Source: an uncultured Caldilineaceae bacterium (GTDB lineage: Bacteria; Chloroflexota; Anaerolineae; Caldilineales; Caldilineaceae). From it: 64,000 nucleotides of DNA. Made by a program: the position numbers and the translations under genes. Within the stretch, counting starts at the first letter, position 1, and every line of letters starts with the position of its first letter. The notes beneath the pieces were generated by a model, which was given only the letters and a program-made list of their open reading frames with translations, was not told the DNA's origin and did not search any database. The stretch is taken from the NCBI GenBank assembly GCA_951812725.1, contig OX638330.1:3348001-3412000 (forward strand), in the 5' to 3' direction. Positions 44,502 through 53,270 of the stretch are shown here, piece by piece.

Positions 44502-45308
44502 ATGAAATCATTAAAGAAGACAGTCTACGAAATAATCGAAGAGGCTGCGCCCGGCAATCGCGTCAGCGAGATCTTTGATGTCTTCCTGATCACGCTGATA
44601 GCTCTCAATGTCGTCGCTCTAATTGTGGGGACTGTGGAGGAGACTTACCAGATAGCTCCGCGTGCTTTCGACCTTTTTGAGGTAATTTCGGTCGTAATCT
44701 TCACGGTAGAGTATCTGCTGCGGGTCTGGTCGTGCACGGAGAATCCGAAATATGCCCATCCTGTAAAGGGCCGGCTGCAGTTTGTTGCCTCTCCCCTGGC
44801 GCTGATTGACTTGCTGGCAGTATTGCCGGTATACGGTGTGTTCTTTTTCAATCTGCACGGGCTGGACCTGCGCTTCCTGCGGGTTGTGCGTCTGCTTGCC
44901 CGCATGGTTCGGCTGGGCCGTTACTTTTCCAGTCTTCGCACCTTGGGCCGAGTGCTGTATACGAGCCGGAGCGAGCTTGTTGCGGTGGTGTCGGTACTCT
45001 TTTTGCTGCTTGTTATGACTTCTTCGATGATGTTTTTTGCTGAACATCAGGCGCAACCGGAGGAGTTCGCCAGCATACCCAAGGCAATGTGGTGGAGCAT
45101 CATTACGCTGACGACCGTTGGCTACGGCGACGTGTTTCCAGTGACGGCGGCGGGGCGACTGCTGGCCGGGATTATCGCGATCGTTGGCATTGGGTTGTTC
45201 GCGCTGCCGGCGGGCATCCTGGGATCGGGATTCATGGAGGAGTTGGGCAAGGCCGGGAACGGCCGGACAGTGTGCCCTCATTGCGGCGAGGTGATTGAGG
45301 AGGAGTAA
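44502..45308 (+). CDS. Voltage-gated potassium channel (Kv type)
   Basis: 268 residues with six TM helices. Sensor helix S4 carries regularly spaced Arg residues (LRFLRVVRLLARMVRLGRY, residues 123-141), and the pore has the K+ filter TVGYGD at 205-210 between S5 and S6. In bacteria such channels set membrane potential. After S6 there is no RCK or cyclic-nucleotide domain, only a short tail with CPHCG at 258-262, a single Cys pair that could bind metal only if subunits share it in the tetramer. Confidence 0.95.
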   Translation: MKSLKKTVYEIIEEAAPGNRVSEIFDVFLITLIALNVVALIVGTVEETYQIAPRAFDLFEVISVVIFTVEYLLRVWSCTENPKYAHPVKGRLQFVASPLALIDLLAVLPVYGVFFFNLHGLDLRFLRVVRLLARMVRLGRYFSSLRTLGRVLYTSRSELVAVVSVLFLLLVMTSSMMFFAEHQAQPEEFASIPKAMWWSIITLTTVGYGDVFPVTAAGRLLAGIIAIVGIGLFALPAGILGSGFMEELGKAGNGRTVCPHCGEVIEEE

Positions 45309-45357
45309 CGCGGTCGAGGCGTTGCTTAGGTCCTTCTGAGTGACATACCTTTCTTAT

Positions 45358-46140
45358 CTAGCGCCCGCTGAACTGCGGCTGGCGGCGCTGGCGGAAGGCG
45401 GAGACGCCTTCCTGCGCGTCGGCGGTGTAGGAGGCGAGGCTGCCGGCGAGGGTCTCGAGGACGACGCCGCTGTCGCCACTGGCCGGGAAGGCTGCGTCGA
45501 TCAGTTGCTTGGTCAGCTGGACGGCGACCGGGCCGTTGGCCGCTATCGTTCTGGCGAGCTCGAGGGCTTGCTCGGCAAGTTTTTCTGGCGGCACAACTTC
45601 GTTCACCAGTCCCCAGGTCTCCGCCTGCTCCGCGGCCACGCGTTCGCCGCTGAAAATCATTTGCTTGGCCCGGCTCGGCCCTATTAGCTGTGCCAGGCGT
45701 TGGGTACCGCCCCAGCCGGGAATGATGCCCAGCTTGACCTCCGGGAACGAGAGCTGTACCCCTTCAGCGGCCAGACGCAGGTCTGCAGCCAACGCCAGTT
45801 CCAGTCCACCGCCGAACGTGTAGCCGTTGAGGACGGCTATGACCGGTTGGGGCAGCCTTGCATAGCGGGCGAAGATGCGGTGACCATCGCGGATCCAGCG
45901 CCGGCCCATTTCGAGGGGCGACAGGTCGCTCCATTCGTAAATGTCGGCACCTACGCAGAATGCCTTGCCCGTCCCGGCAAGGAGCACGACCCGCACTTCC
46001 TGGTTGCGGTCCAGTTCATCGGCATAGGTTTCTAGCGCGGCGAGCATCTCAGCGTTGAGAGCGTTGAGTTTGGCGGCGCGGTTGAGAACGATTGTTGCGA
46101 TTGGACCGTTGAACGAGAGTTGGACGAGTTCGGTGGCCAT
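45358..46140 (-). CDS. Enoyl-CoA hydratase/isomerase family protein
   Basis: Crotonase-fold enzyme of 260 residues acting on CoA thioesters. The oxyanion-hole segments are GTGKAFCVGADI and FGGGLELALAADLRLA, and FPEVKLGIIPGWGGTQRLAQ is the usual following block, including the Glu of hydratases. AAGGAG lies 5 bases before the ATG. Neighbours give no clear pathway; hydratase in fatty-acid or amino-acid breakdown is likely, but other crotonase reactions cannot be ruled out. Confidence 0.94.
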   Translation of the reverse strand: MATELVQLSFNGPIATIVLNRAAKLNALNAEMLAALETYADELDRNQEVRVVLLAGTGKAFCVGADIYEWSDLSPLEMGRRWIRDGHRIFARYARLPQPVIAVLNGYTFGGGLELALAADLRLAAEGVQLSFPEVKLGIIPGWGGTQRLAQLIGPSRAKQMIFSGERVAAEQAETWGLVNEVVPPEKLAEQALELARTIAANGPVAVQLTKQLIDAAFPASGDSGVVLETLAGSLASYTADAQEGVSAFRQRRQPQFSGR

Positions 46141-46302
46141 GGAGTCTCCTTCCAGCTACCTGATGTAGTTGCTTCCAGACCCGCCTCATGCCTTCGGCGA
46201 CTGTGAATGAATACAGTTTGCATCTGTTGCTTTTCTCTGACTACTACAGTTGCAGAAGCCGGAGACGGGGAGCAACAAGCTCGCGGCTTTATCGTTTGTG
46301 CA

Positions 46303-47382
46303 TCATCCCAGTAGTTCCACATCAGGTTCGGCCCGGTCGCTGCCTGCCAACGCGCCTATAAAGACAGCATCGGGCAGCGCGCTCTGGGCGGCGCTCGCCT
46401 GCTCGGCGGCGATGACGACCACCATGCCGATCCCCATGTTGAAAACACGGTAGGCTTCGTCGCGTTCCATACCGCTCCAGATCAGCAGGCGGCGAAAGAG
46501 TAACGGTAGGTCCCAGCTGTTGCGGTCTATGCGAGCGCGCAGTCCAGACGGCAGTATGCGGGGCAGATTATCCACCAAGCCGCCGCCGGTAATGTGGGCC
46601 AGCCCCTTGATTATGATGCCGGACTCCTCAAGGGCGTGCACGGCAGGCAGATAGGAGCGATGGGGCGCGAGCAGCGCGTCGATCAACACTTCGCCATGCT
46701 CCAGAGTCTGTTGCGGATCGCGGCTGGAGACGATGCGGCGAATGAGCGAATAACCGTTGGTGTGAGGGCCGCTGCTGGGCAGACCCAAGAGCAGATCTCC
46801 CGGTTGCATGGCTTGCGGGCGGGGAAGGAGGGTGTCCCGGTCAACCAAGCCGACGATGGTTCCGGCGACGTCGCATGAGCCGGGTGTGTAGACGCCGGGC
46901 ATTTCGGCGGTTTCGCCGCCGAGGAGGGCACAGCCGGCGGCGCGGCAGGCCTCGGCCATACCTAGCACGATGGATGCCACGTCTTCAGGCACGAGTTTGT
47001 CGGCGGCGATATAGTCGAGGAAAAACAGAGGGCGCGCGCCCTGAACGAGGATGTCGTTGAGGCAGTGGTTGACAATGTCCTGTCCGATTGCCTGCCAGCG
47101 GCCGTGCTGCGCGGCGAGTTTGACCTTGGTGCCGACGCCGTCGGTGGAGGCGACGAGTAGGGGCCGCGAGGGCAGTTCGGTAAGGGCGAAGAGGCCGCCG
47201 AAGCTGCCGACGTCGGCAAGTACGTTGGGCGTGAAGGTCGAGCGGACGGCGGCCTTCATGAGGTCGACGGCGCGGTTGCCGGCTTCGATGTCGACGCCGG
47301 CGGCGGCATATGCGCTGGGCGGCTGGCCGGTGTTGTCTAGCGATTTTTGAGGTCGATCAGCACTTTCGCGAGGATGAGGCAT
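46303..47382 (-). CDS. purM: Phosphoribosylformylglycinamidine cyclo-ligase
   Basis: Purine pathway enzyme (AIR synthetase) closing the imidazole ring with ATP. 359 residues, including a short extra N-terminal stretch. Characteristic blocks: YAAAGVDIEAGNRAVDLMK, LVASTDGVGTKVKLA, DIVNHCLNDILVQGARPLFF, GGETAEMPGVY, PSSGPHTNGYSLIR and AHITGGGLVDNLPR. No other purine genes are nearby. The flanking gap to 47556 holds no recognised gene. Confidence 0.97.
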   Translation of the reverse strand: MPHPRESADRPQKSLDNTGQPPSAYAAAGVDIEAGNRAVDLMKAAVRSTFTPNVLADVGSFGGLFALTELPSRPLLVASTDGVGTKVKLAAQHGRWQAIGQDIVNHCLNDILVQGARPLFFLDYIAADKLVPEDVASIVLGMAEACRAAGCALLGGETAEMPGVYTPGSCDVAGTIVGLVDRDTLLPRPQAMQPGDLLLGLPSSGPHTNGYSLIRRIVSSRDPQQTLEHGEVLIDALLAPHRSYLPAVHALEESGIIIKGLAHITGGGLVDNLPRILPSGLRARIDRNSWDLPLLFRRLLIWSGMERDEAYRVFNMGIGMVVVIAAEQASAAQSALPDAVFIGALAGSDRAEPDVELLG

Positions 47383-47556
47383 GGTGGAGTAGAGCGCGTA
47401 AATGAGGAACTTTAGCTACTTATGGGCAGCAGTTCGTAGGATGAAGTCTCACTGAAAGAGCGTTTTTGCAGAGTTGACAAGGGCGTGTCAGCCCTAGTCA
47501 ATGTCACAGTCCACTAGATAACCCTAAGGAGCACCAAGAGAGAAAAGCAACACCAC

Positions 47557-47898
47557 TTATGATGCACGCCGTTTTGCTCGAATCAACTCGCCGTCCAATG
47601 TTTCGTACTCTTCTATGGTCTCATGGACTCGTCTTGCCTGCCTTTCAAAATCCGGATCAAAGGTGCAAGTGACAATGCCGAAGTGACTTGATTATTCCAA
47701 ATGTAACCGAACGAAATGCCTATGATTCATGGTTAATACCGCCCGCCTATCAGCAATCGCAACTGAGAAGACGTCTTCATCAGGAACACGGCGATTGGCC
47801 TTGCCATCTTCTTGAATTGTCAAAACGTCATGCCCCAATGTTCGCAGTCCTTCAACGACTGGCAAGGGAAAGTTCTCGTCGGCGTACAAGCGAGCCAC
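47557..47898 (-). pseudogene. DUF5615 (PIN-like) toxin gene broken by an in-frame stop
   Basis: The first 68 codons read MARLYADENFPLPVVEGL and then LGHDVLTIQEDG and VLTMNHRHFVRLHLE, as in DUF5615 PIN-like proteins. TAA at 47694-47692 then interrupts, but the same frame continues with HFGIVTCTFDPDFERQARRV and HETIEEYETLDGELI to a stop at 47559-47557, which is exactly the missing C-terminal half. A single C-to-T change (CAA to TAA) would explain it. The product is probably a truncated, inactive toxin unless the stop is read through. Partner gene just upstream. Confidence 0.85.
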
Positions 47899-47900
47899 TC

Positions 47901-48230
47901 CTATGCCGCCTCATTTTCTTCGATCTGCCGTTCGATTTCATCTCTATTGGCTCGATAGTATGCCCAGGCATTGGTCAAGTCCTCGGCACGAAGGGTTGGG
48001 TATGCCCTGAGTATATCCGCTTCACTACTGCCAAGAATTCGGGCTTGCGCCAAAAGCCACACAGGGATACGCGTGCGGACAATACATGGATCTCCCCCCA
48101 TGACTCCCGGATTACTTTCTATGCCAGGAAACGCGCTACCGATGTCCCGAACAATCCACTGAAGCAATTCAGCTTTCTCTGCTGCTGTTATATCTGGAAT
48201 CAATTCTCTGATTCTCTCTAATGTCGTCAT
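47901..48230 (-). CDS. DUF433 domain protein, partner of the DUF5615 gene
   Basis: 109 residues. The DUF433 core is SNPGVMGGDPCIVRTRIPVW followed by LGSSEADILRAYPTLRAEDLTNAWAYY, a short helix-turn-helix-like module. DUF433 and DUF5615 genes commonly occur as a pair proposed to be a toxin-antitoxin system, with DUF433 as antitoxin. Here the antitoxin is whole and its partner, 2 bases away, is broken. A 40-residue N-terminal segment (TLERIRELIPDITAAEKAEL) precedes the core. Confidence 0.85.
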   Translation of the reverse strand: MTTLERIRELIPDITAAEKAELLQWIVRDIGSAFPGIESNPGVMGGDPCIVRTRIPVWLLAQARILGSSEADILRAYPTLRAEDLTNAWAYYRANRDEIERQIEENEAA

Positions 48231-48456
48231 TTACTTTTGCTCCCTACCTAAACGGTTGCGAAAGAGAGGTTAACGCAATGATAGCAGAGAAACAGAAATT
48301 CGTCGCACCAGAACCCACTCCCGCTGCTTCTTTCCTCTGTGCTTGTCGCTGACAGGAATGTAAAGCCAGTTCCAGTCTTCAGGCCTGTCGGCGCGTTCGA
48401 CGATCGGACCCTTACAATCTCATCTTTCTTCCAGAACTACGGGGATATTTGGAGGG

Positions 48457-49728
48457 TCACTCGTACTTGAAGCTGCGAATGCCGAAGATGAACAGCACGG
48501 CTGATGCGGCCAGGAGGACACCTATTTCCGGCAGAACGTCGCCGAAGCCGCCGTTGAACCAGATGAGATCCTGGAAGGCGCCCATGGCCCAGGCGACGGG
48601 TGAGAGGTGGCCGAGCGTCCGCATGAATTCGGGCACGATTTCGAGCGGCCACCAGGCGCCGCCGAGGGGGGCGAGCGACAGCGAAAGGAGGAGGACAAGC
48701 CCCCTGGCCTGGCCTTCGCTCTTCATCCAGGGAGCCAGGGCAAAGGTAAGGGCGGTGATGCAGAGTACGAAGGCGGCCATGACCGCGAGCAGGGCAGGGG
48801 GATTGCTGCCGAAGTCCATGCCGGCAGCTGCGCCGACGGCGAAAACGATGAAGTACTGAATCATGCCGAGGGTAAAGTAGACGCCGATTTTGGCGGCGAG
48901 GATCTGGGCACGGGAGAGAGGGAGGGCCATCAGGCGCTGGAGTGTCCACTGGCGGCGCTCGCGCAGGAGGACGGCCATGCCGCCCAGGACTGTGAACATG
49001 ACGTAAAGGGAACCCATCCCTGGCCCGGACTGGTTGAAGCCGTTAGAGGAGCCGTCTTCACTGTCGCCGGGGGCATCGGCGACTCGGAAGCGGACGGGGG
49101 CCGGCTGCTCTGTCAACATCTCTTTCGACCGCAGATAAATGGAGCGGAGGAAGCCGTCGCGCATCTCTTTGTCGAGAGGCGGCAGATCAATGGCCGCGGT
49201 CAGGTTGTCCAGCAGGGCGCCGGCGACGCCGGTTGTCATTGAGGCGCTGCCGGCGCGCTGCAGGACCGCATTCAAGCTTTGCAGAACAGGGCTTGGCTGG
49301 AGAGGGTCGGACAGAGAATAGTAGTCGATGTTTATTCGCTCGAATCCCTCCAGGGCGGCGGCATAGCCGGCGGGGATGACGATGAGCGCGCTGGTTCTGC
49401 CTGACCGGGCGCGTTCGATTGCGCTCTCCAGTTGCAGAGGTTCCTCTCCGAGCCTGCAGAAGTCGTCGGTGTCATTGTCCAGCGGACACAGCACGAGGGC
49501 GTCGTTTGCGGCGCGCAGCTGATCGATCAGTTCGGCGGACAGTTCGGTCTGGTCATGATCGATCAGATCGACTCGAAGCTGGGTCGGACCACCGCCGCCT
49601 ATCTGGCCGATACTCCAACCGACTACAAGCGTGAGGAGTACGGGGATGACGAGCAGGCCGACAAGGTTGCCCCGTTGCGAGAAGAAGATGTTCAGATCGT
49701 TGAGGACAATGGTCAAGATTGATCGCAT
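48457..49728 (-). CDS. ABC-2 type transporter permease (exporter), second subunit
   Basis: 423 residues. One TM helix near the N-terminus, a large external domain (about residues 50-245), then five TM helices in the pattern of ABC-2 exporters (YVMFTVLGGMAVLLRERRQWTLQRLMALPLS in blocks; LGGAWWPLEIVPEFMRTLGHL before the final helices). It lies 63 bases after a larger homologue and downstream of the ATPase, forming a three-gene exporter. Drug, lipid or polysaccharide export are all possible. Confidence 0.92.
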   Translation of the reverse strand: MRSILTIVLNDLNIFFSQRGNLVGLLVIPVLLTLVVGWSIGQIGGGGPTQLRVDLIDHDQTELSAELIDQLRAANDALVLCPLDNDTDDFCRLGEEPLQLESAIERARSGRTSALIVIPAGYAAALEGFERINIDYYSLSDPLQPSPVLQSLNAVLQRAGSASMTTGVAGALLDNLTAAIDLPPLDKEMRDGFLRSIYLRSKEMLTEQPAPVRFRVADAPGDSEDGSSNGFNQSGPGMGSLYVMFTVLGGMAVLLRERRQWTLQRLMALPLSRAQILAAKIGVYFTLGMIQYFIVFAVGAAAGMDFGSNPPALLAVMAAFVLCITALTFALAPWMKSEGQARGLVLLLSLSLAPLGGAWWPLEIVPEFMRTLGHLSPVAWAMGAFQDLIWFNGGFGDVLPEIGVLLAASAVLFIFGIRSFKYE

Positions 49729-49791
49729 TGCTAAAGGCTGATTGCCGCAGTGGTTTGTTTGGTTAGCATCAGTCGTGTTTCATGCAGAAAG

Positions 49792-51381
49792 TCATAGGTC
49801 TATACGGCGCTTGAAGAGCCATGCTCCCAGCAGGAAGAGCACGATGCCCTGAGCAAAGAGCGCAAGCAGGTTGACCGTGATGTCGGTCTGGGCATTGGCC
49901 AGTTGCGTGAATGCGTCCACGCCCCAGTAGATGAGCGAGAATCTGGCGGCCTGCTCGGGCAGGGCGAAACCGAAGGAACCGCCCACAACTGCCAGAGAAA
50001 TGTTTATCATCGGTCCGAACAGATTTACCTGCTCTGGCGTCTTTGCCAGACCGACGACAAATACGCCCAGGCCCGATACGCACAGTGCCAGCGCCAGGGT
50101 CACAACGACGATGGCAGCAATGTTGGCTCCCCAAATAAATGTGGGTTCGCCGATGACGACGGAGGCGATCAAGGTCAGGGCGGCCAGGAGAATCAGTATC
50201 TGCAGAAAGACTGTGACCAGGTTTCCCAGGAGTTTGCCTATCAGCAGGAAAACTTTCGGAGTGGGTGAAACGATCAGGCGTTGAAGGGTCCAGTACTTGC
50301 GCTCTTCATAGAGGGATTGGATGCCAAAGACGCCGGTGAAGAGAGCAAAGAAGACCGCCTGCGATGCGCCGATCGGGACGATAGTGCGGGCAAAGCGGGG
50401 CGCCTCCTGAATGGCCTCCAGCGGCGGGTGGGCGACGGTGATGTTGTTGGCGCCGGGCGTGATCAGACAGCCGAGGGGCTCGAGTGCGGTTGCATCCATG
50501 TTTTGCAGGGCAGCCGCGGGCCCCGACAGGTCAACTGCGACCAGATTGATTTCTCCGCGGCCGATACTTGCGGCCAGCGAATTTACAGATGTTTCCAGGG
50601 TTGCGCCAAGGGCAACGCTGACGCGCACAAACTGATTCACGATACCGGCGACGACGCTGTGAAGAATGCGGACTGATATCGGTTGACCATTGTTGGCGTA
50701 CACCTCGACGGCTCCGTCTTCGTCTGGGACCTGGGTGCGGATTCTGAGGTCTTCGTCGAAGGCATATTGGGGCATTATTCTGCGGCTGAAGCCGGGCGGG
50801 ATGATGACCGCGGCGGCGAATTCGCCGTTGTCGACGGCGGCGCGCGCCTGGTCGGCATTGTCAAGCGCGGTGGCATCCAGCAGATCGTCCAAGTTCCCTC
50901 CCACCGCGAGAGAGGCGGCGCCGGCTGCCTCCGATTCCTCGAGCAGGCTGCATCCAATCTCGGTCAGATCGAAGCCTTGGGTCGCGGTTGTACCGGTGCC
51001 TTCGACCGGTTGAGACAACAGAATGGCGGCCAGTTGATCGCCGAAGTTGAGAGGGGCGCCGTCCTGCACGAGTTGGTCGGGGCCGATACCGGCCTGGTTG
51101 AAGACTCGGGCGAGATCATCGGGATCGAAGGGTAGCGCGTCCAGGTTGGCAAACTGGTCCGGCAGACTGATGACCTCCTGCAGGTCGACGCCTTCGTCGA
51201 GATTGACTACAGCGACCGGGATGTCTGCGAAGTCAGGGAGTTCGGAGTCGCCGATGCCGCCGAAGGCCAGCCCGATAATGGTGGACAGCACCAGCGGCGT
51301 CGCGAACATGAGAAGCATCAGGTTGCGATCGCGAAAGGTTGTGTATAGTTCTTTGGAGGCGAAGGCGAGAATTTTTCGCAT
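49792..51381 (-). CDS. ABC-2 type transporter permease (exporter), first subunit
   Basis: 529 residues with the same plan as its neighbour: N-terminal TM helix, a longer external domain of about 300 residues, then the ERKYWTLQRLIVSPTP segment and a bundle of TM helices. The two permeases likely form a heterodimer. The external domain carries several acidic stretches and no recognised catalytic motif. It begins 105 bases downstream of the ATPase gene. Confidence 0.92.
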   Translation of the reverse strand: MRKILAFASKELYTTFRDRNLMLLMFATPLVLSTIIGLAFGGIGDSELPDFADIPVAVVNLDEGVDLQEVISLPDQFANLDALPFDPDDLARVFNQAGIGPDQLVQDGAPLNFGDQLAAILLSQPVEGTGTTATQGFDLTEIGCSLLEESEAAGAASLAVGGNLDDLLDATALDNADQARAAVDNGEFAAAVIIPPGFSRRIMPQYAFDEDLRIRTQVPDEDGAVEVYANNGQPISVRILHSVVAGIVNQFVRVSVALGATLETSVNSLAASIGRGEINLVAVDLSGPAAALQNMDATALEPLGCLITPGANNITVAHPPLEAIQEAPRFARTIVPIGASQAVFFALFTGVFGIQSLYEERKYWTLQRLIVSPTPKVFLLIGKLLGNLVTVFLQILILLAALTLIASVVIGEPTFIWGANIAAIVVVTLALALCVSGLGVFVVGLAKTPEQVNLFGPMINISLAVVGGSFGFALPEQAARFSLIYWGVDAFTQLANAQTDITVNLLALFAQGIVLFLLGAWLFKRRIDL

Positions 51382-51486
51382 CGTTCAGGGCGGTCCGGGG
51401 AAGATCGAGAGTGTGGTGTTAACAGGCGGTCATTACGCGGACGTCAGTCGGCCGCGGTTGGTATCTGAGAGAGACGGACCCGGGAG

Positions 51487-52491
51487 TCAGTCACGCAAGG
51501 CGCGGCCTGTCAGCGCCAGGAATACCGCTTCAAGGTCGGGCTCAAGCACTTCAACAGATTGGATGTCGATGCCAGCGGCGTCAAGCGTTTGGATAATTTG
51601 CGGGAGCGCGGTGCGGCCCCGTTTGGCAAATACTGTCAGGCGGGCGGGCGTGGATTCGCTGCCGTTGTCACCGATCTGCTCTGGCGGATTGTAGAGAACA
51701 CGCGTTACGCCGGCAATTTCCTGTTGCATGCGCTCGATCAGCGCTTCGCCAACGTTCTGTGCGCCTGTCGTTATTTCCAGCCTGTCTTCTTCACCTACTT
51801 GCTGCGTCAGTTCATCCTGAGTCCCCATGGCGATGATCTCGCCGTGATCCATGATGCCGACGCGGTCGCTCAGCTCCTCGGCCTCTTCCATCAGGTGGGT
51901 AGTATAGAGGACGGTCATGCCCTGTTCGTCGCGCAGCGTTTTGACGGTGTCAAGGATGCGGCGCCGGCTCTGGGGATCGATGCCGACGGTAGGCTCGTCC
52001 ATGTAGATGAGCGGGGGGCTGTTCAGGAGACCGGCTGCGAGGTTGATGCGGCGCTTCATGCCGCCGGAAAAGGTGTCGATGCGATCTTTCTGGCGGTGGG
52101 CCAGGTCTACGAATTCGAGCAGTTCATCGACGCGACGGCTGAGCGATTTTCCACCCAGGCCGTACATTCTTCCGAAAAAGGCGAGATTCTGCCGTGCGCT
52201 GAGCTCGGGATAGAGGGCGATCTCCTGGGGAACGAATCCCATCAGGCGCTTGGCCTCCATCGCCTGCCTGGTGATTGAAAACCCGCCGATTGTTGCGTCC
52301 CCCTCGGTTGGCGTCACCAGGCCGCTGATCATGGAGATCGTGGTAGTTTTGCCGGCGCCGTTGGGGCCGAGCAGGCTGAAGATTTCGCCCTGGCGAATTT
52401 CGAGGTCCACGCCTTTGACGGCTTCTATAGTGGAGCCGTCTGCACGGTTATAGGTTTTTCGCAGATTCCGAGTCTCGACCATTGTTTGCAT
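51487..52491 (-). CDS. ABC exporter ATP-binding protein
   Basis: 334 residues. All ATPase elements are present: Walker A GPNGAGKTT, Q-loop GFVPQEIALYP, signature FSGGMKRR, Walker B LIYMDEPTVGID and switch His in LYTTHLMEEAEELSD. The C-terminal 100 residues (EDRLEITTGAQNV onward) are the extra domain common in DrrA/NatA-like exporters. GAGGTG lies 6 bases before the ATG. It heads the exporter operon with the two ABC-2 permeases. Confidence 0.96.
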   Translation of the reverse strand: MQTMVETRNLRKTYNRADGSTIEAVKGVDLEIRQGEIFSLLGPNGAGKTTTISMISGLVTPTEGDATIGGFSITRQAMEAKRLMGFVPQEIALYPELSARQNLAFFGRMYGLGGKSLSRRVDELLEFVDLAHRQKDRIDTFSGGMKRRINLAAGLLNSPPLIYMDEPTVGIDPQSRRRILDTVKTLRDEQGMTVLYTTHLMEEAEELSDRVGIMDHGEIIAMGTQDELTQQVGEEDRLEITTGAQNVGEALIERMQQEIAGVTRVLYNPPEQIGDNGSESTPARLTVFAKRGRTALPQIIQTLDAAGIDIQSVEVLEPDLEAVFLALTGRALRD

Positions 52492-52691
52492 TATTTCACC
52501 TCAACAGTTCATACGGTTGCGCGTGGGGAAAGTTGCAACAAAGGGATTCTCTCGAAATCAGGCTCCTCCCACAGAGCAAATTTTGTCTACTGAAGTGAGA
52601 ATGTCAAATCTCTTCAACCGCAGTTCAACAGGACTTGAACTTTTGGGCGTGGAATCCCGTCTTTGACTTAAGAATTGTACTTACACGAACT

Positions 52692-52985
52692 GCAACTGCT
52701 AAGCCATATACAGTGCCTTTGTCGACCACGCCTTCAGTCACGCCGCCACTCGGACTATCTCATCGTGTATTCGTTGGCAGCCGCCAACCTGGATGAGACG
52801 CACTGCTGGAATAACGCCGATCGGTGGGTGAGGGATGGTTTTGGACGGGGGCGTTGCGGGGGCGGAGCCCCTGCACAAGGGAGGGCCGAAGGCCCGACCG
52901 CCAGAAAAACTAGAGAGTGAATGGAGAGTAAACACCTTCGCTCGCCTCATTCAGGGTCGCATTCTGATTGTGGCTGAGTAGTTAC
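52692..52985. mobile_element. MITE-like repeat copy 6 (R6) with near-exact 8-bp target duplication
   Basis: 294 bp from GCAACTGCTAAG to GCTGAGTAGTTAC. The flanks are CACGAACT (52684-52691) and CACGAACA (52986-52993), 7 of 8 identical. Together with R4 this supports 8-bp duplications on insertion. It carries the full CCATATACAGTGCC block and a slightly divergent hairpin core (52848-52903). It separates the exporter operon from the thrC promoter; 52986-53133 shows nothing else. Confidence 0.88.
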
Positions 52986-53133
52986 CACGAACATTGATTC
53001 TGTTCGCATTCGCAGGTGGTGTGGTGCCCTTCCAATTTTGGCGGCACGTAACCACTGTGTCCATTGCTGTGAGTTCTCGCTCATTCATACTTCTTCAGTG
53101 TCATCGAATGAACAGAATGATTGGTGGTAAATT

Positions 53134-53162
53134 TTGCCAACCAGGTGGAAGAGAAGTACAAT
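53134..53162 (+). promoter_or_regulatory. Promoter for threonine synthase-chaperonin-propeller genes
   Basis: TTGCCA (53134-53139), 17-base spacer, TACAAT (53157-53162). Predicted start near 53169, about 100 bases before the thrC start codon. Confidence 0.55.
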
Positions 53163-53270
53163 TGAGCAGGCAGTTGGCTCCCCTCTGCCTCTTTCCATAT
53201 GTCAAAAAGCGACAGCGTGCGATGCTCTCCGTTCTGGCGCCGGACAGAATCCATTAACCGGACAAAGCGT

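Noticed and set aside
44203-44505. 100-codon frame between tRNA-Val and the potassium channel
   Set aside because: No recognisable family, no ribosome-binding site, atypical composition, and it overlaps the channel start.
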